In this document: in pieces, positions 62,239-64,000 of the stretch
Layout: the number at the start of each line of letters is the position of its first letter
Position numbering within the stretch: the first letter of the stretch is position 1
Assembly: GCF_035994945.1 (NCBI RefSeq)
Contig: NZ_CP108677.1
Location: 3,286,001-3,350,000, forward strand
Source of the DNA: Streptomyces sp. NBC_01216
GTDB lineage: Bacteria; Actinomycetota; Actinomycetes; Streptomycetales; Streptomycetaceae
Reading direction: 5' to 3'
Length of the DNA: 64,000 bases
Position numbers and translations under genes: made by a program
Notes under the pieces: model-generated
Told to the model about the DNA's origin: nothing
Seen by the model: the letters and a program-made list of their open reading frames with translations, nothing else
Database searches by the model: none

Positions 62239-64000
62239 GTGCGTATAGAGCGGCACCGGGTCAGCGCGGCCAAGATCGCCGCGGCCCGCGAGGACTTCGT
62301 CGGCAGGATCAACCGGCGGGTCCGTTCGATGTCGAGGGCCGGCCGGATGACCACGTACGAATGGTGGCTGCTCTCCGAGGAGTTCCTCGACTACCTCGCG
62401 GCCCTGTCCGTCGAGGCACCCGACCTGCACACGCCGGAGGCCGAGACCGTCCTCAACGACGCCACCGAGGCCGCCGCCGGCGCCGTGGCGTTCGCCGCGT
62501 ACTTCCCGCACGGCTCCTTCCAGGTGTTCCTCAACTACGTCGACTTCGGCATGGGTTACGAGCCGACGTCCGGCGCGAGCCCGGAATCCGTCACCGCCCA
62601 GGACTGGCTCGACGCCTTCTGCCTGGCCGTCCTCGCGGGCAAGGCCGAATGGCACGGCGAGGCATTCCACTTCGCCCGCCGAAATCCCCAGCGGGGCCGC
62701 ACCGGCGAGCCGTCAGCGGAACTCATCAGCGGCCTGATGGCGTACGTCATCGGAGACCTCGGCGACGAAGGCCAGAACTTCCCGCCCTCGGCGGAGGAGC
62801 GACTCGCCGCCCTCGACGCCGCGCTCGCCCGTGTCCGGCACCGGGACGCCCACGCCGGCGCGGAGCCCGCCGACCACCCGCACCGTGTCGCGCTCCGCGC
62901 GCTGCGGGGCCTGGCCGACGGAGACCGGGACGCCTTTCACACCGGACTGGCCGCGCTGCTCGTGCCGTACGGCGCGCGCTCCGGGCCCGCCGCCGAGCCG
63001 CGCAGTCTGCTGCCGCTCCTGCCGCTGGCGCTGGCCGCTCTCGCCTACCGCCGCGAGGGCTGGCAGCCCCGCGTCGACACCCCTTACCTGCCGCGGGCGC
63101 TGGTCACCGGTTTCGAGGACGCGGGGCCGCGGGTGGAGGAGTTCGGACGCAACCGGCGCGCGGACGCCGTCGCCGCGCTGGCGGCGGGGACCCTGACCGT
63201 CGACCGGCCCACGAGCCCGGCGCCCCACACCGCCGAGGGAGAAGCGTGGTTCGAACACCGCACACGGGAGCGGCTCACCCCGCACCAGGAGCCGCTCGGG
63301 CTCGGGCACCTCTCCGAGGCCCTGGACCACCAGGGCCTCCTCTTCCGCCGGCGGGCCCGGCGCGCCGCTGACGCGACGGACCTCCAGCTCGGGAACCTGC
63401 GGCTGGCCTCCCGGCTGGGCGCCGCCGTCTTCCGTACGGCGCTCGCCGCCCCCGGCACCGACGTGGAGGTCGTCGTCGACGGTGTCACCCTCACCTGCCA
63501 CGTCGCCTCCCCCGGCACGGACGCCGGCGCGAACGCCGGCCCCCACATCTGGCACACCGCGACCAACTTCGCCCTGATCACCGGCGCCCGCGAGGACCTC
63601 GCGCCGCTCGTCGTGGCGGGACCCGGCCGGCACGGAAGAGACTGCTCCGCCTTCGCGTCCTACCGCGCCGCCCTGCACGACTACCTGCGCGGCGCCGAAC
63701 CGGAGGCCGGCGCGGAGCGCGCCGTGCACGACAGCGGGAGGGCGAAGTCCTGGGGCTTCTTCCCGCCCCCGGCCGTCCTCTTCTCCCAGCTGGTCGAGGG
63801 CGACGAGGAGAGTTTCAACCTGGCCCTCCTGGACGCGCTGGAAGCGCACCGCGACCACTACGCGGTCGCCGACCGCGCCGACGACCCGGACGCCGCCGTC
63901 AACCTCGACATCCTGGCCCTGACCTGCCACGCCCGTCGGCGGGGCTGGTCGATCCGGGTCGCCTCCCCCTACCTGCCGCCCCGGCTGCTCGCCGCCGCCG
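62239..64000 (+). CDS. Immunity 49 family (Imm49)-like protein, runs off the window
   Basis: The GTG at 62239 starts VRIERHRVSAAKIAAAREDF, and the frame runs uninterrupted to the end of the window. Segments such as SMSRAGRMTTYEWWLLSEEFLDYLAALSVEAPDL and WHGEAFHFARRNPQRG match Imm49 proteins, predicted immunity proteins of polymorphic toxin systems in Streptomyces. The reading contains at least two similar halves, the second beginning near RERLTPHQEPLGLGHLSEALDHQG, which suggests a tandem fold. The stop codon is not in the window. Confidence 0.78.
   Translation, partial: MRIERHRVSAAKIAAAREDFVGRINRRVRSMSRAGRMTTYEWWLLSEEFLDYLAALSVEAPDLHTPEAETVLNDATEAAAGAVAFAAYFPHGSFQVFLNYVDFGMGYEPTSGASPESVTAQDWLDAFCLAVLAGKAEWHGEAFHFARRNPQRGRTGEPSAELISGLMAYVIGDLGDEGQNFPPSAEERLAALDAALARVRHRDAHAGAEPADHPHRVALRALRGLADGDRDAFHTGLAALLVPYGARSGPAAEPRSLLPLLPLALAALAYRREGWQPRVDTPYLPRALVTGFEDAGPRVEEFGRNRRADAVAALAAGTLTVDRPTSPAPHTAEGEAWFEHRTRERLTPHQEPLGLGHLSEALDHQGLLFRRRARRAADATDLQLGNLRLASRLGAAVFRTALAAPGTDVEVVVDGVTLTCHVASPGTDAGANAGPHIWHTATNFALITGAREDLAPLVVAGPGRHGRDCSAFASYRAALHDYLRGAEPEAGAERAVHDSGRAKSWGFFPPPAVLFSQLVEGDEESFNLALLDALEAHRDHYAVADRADDPDAAVNLDILALTCHARRRGWSIRVASPYLPPRLLAAA

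Overview
The window is a high-GC actinobacterial chromosome, almost certainly a Streptomyces. The evidence is third-position GC, frequent GTG/TTG starts, a purS-purQ-purL set with four-base overlaps, an Lsr2-type nucleoid protein beside purine genes, and a dnaX / SRP RNA / tRNA-Ser block in the order I recall from other Streptomyces. No species call is attempted.

Layout. (1) 1-13.6 kb, backbone: purL, purQ, purS, lsr2, three tRNA-Gly genes (one highly atypical), purC, an N,N-dimethylformamidase-like protein, a membrane protein that looks like an M48 peptidase stripped of its zinc site, purD, dnaX, SRP RNA and tRNA-Ser(GGA). (2) 13.556-43.281 kb, an integrated mobilizable element in tRNA-Ser(GGA), bounded by a perfect 111-bp direct repeat. 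It carries a Septu-like ATPase/HNH pair and a divergent type I R-M operon (hsdR-hsdS-hsdM) next to attL. Then come int-xis, an XRE-type regulator flanked by two structured leader sequences, a frameshifted DnaB-like helicase, an iteron-like repeat field, a candidate oriT, mobC and a relaxase. No FtsK/TraB-type pump was seen, so it is better described as an IME than an AICE. Its right half holds accessory genes: a broken nucleotidyltransferase, a six-gene leftward operon (HAD, radical SAM, P-loop kinase, methyltransferase, CYTH, small Cys protein) divergent from an XRE/PLD-like regulator with Nudix, an HD hydrolase, two proteins of unknown function and two divergent membrane-anchored Mrr-like nucleases. 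(3) 43.28-44.73 kb, remains of older insertions at the same site: an integrase relic, an intact vapBC pair, a decayed second right end and a vapC fragment. (4) 44.73-64 kb, backbone again: a peptidoglycan-binding-domain protein, a broken ricin-type lectin gene, DUF389, ClC, DUF2252 and small envelope/stress-type proteins. After these come a beta-helix lipoprotein, a sugar-nucleotide/glycosyltransferase operon (UXS, GT2, GalE, UGD), a winged-helix protein and a partial Imm49-like protein.

Most notable: the duplicated leader in front of xis-int and of the helicase (same 18-mer, two hairpins with identical loops but different stems); a tRNA-Gly(UCC) lacking the G18-U55 tertiary pair; an HsdR whose nuclease motif is lost although its helicase motifs are intact; and the unassigned radical SAM/kinase/methyltransferase/CYTH/HAD operon.
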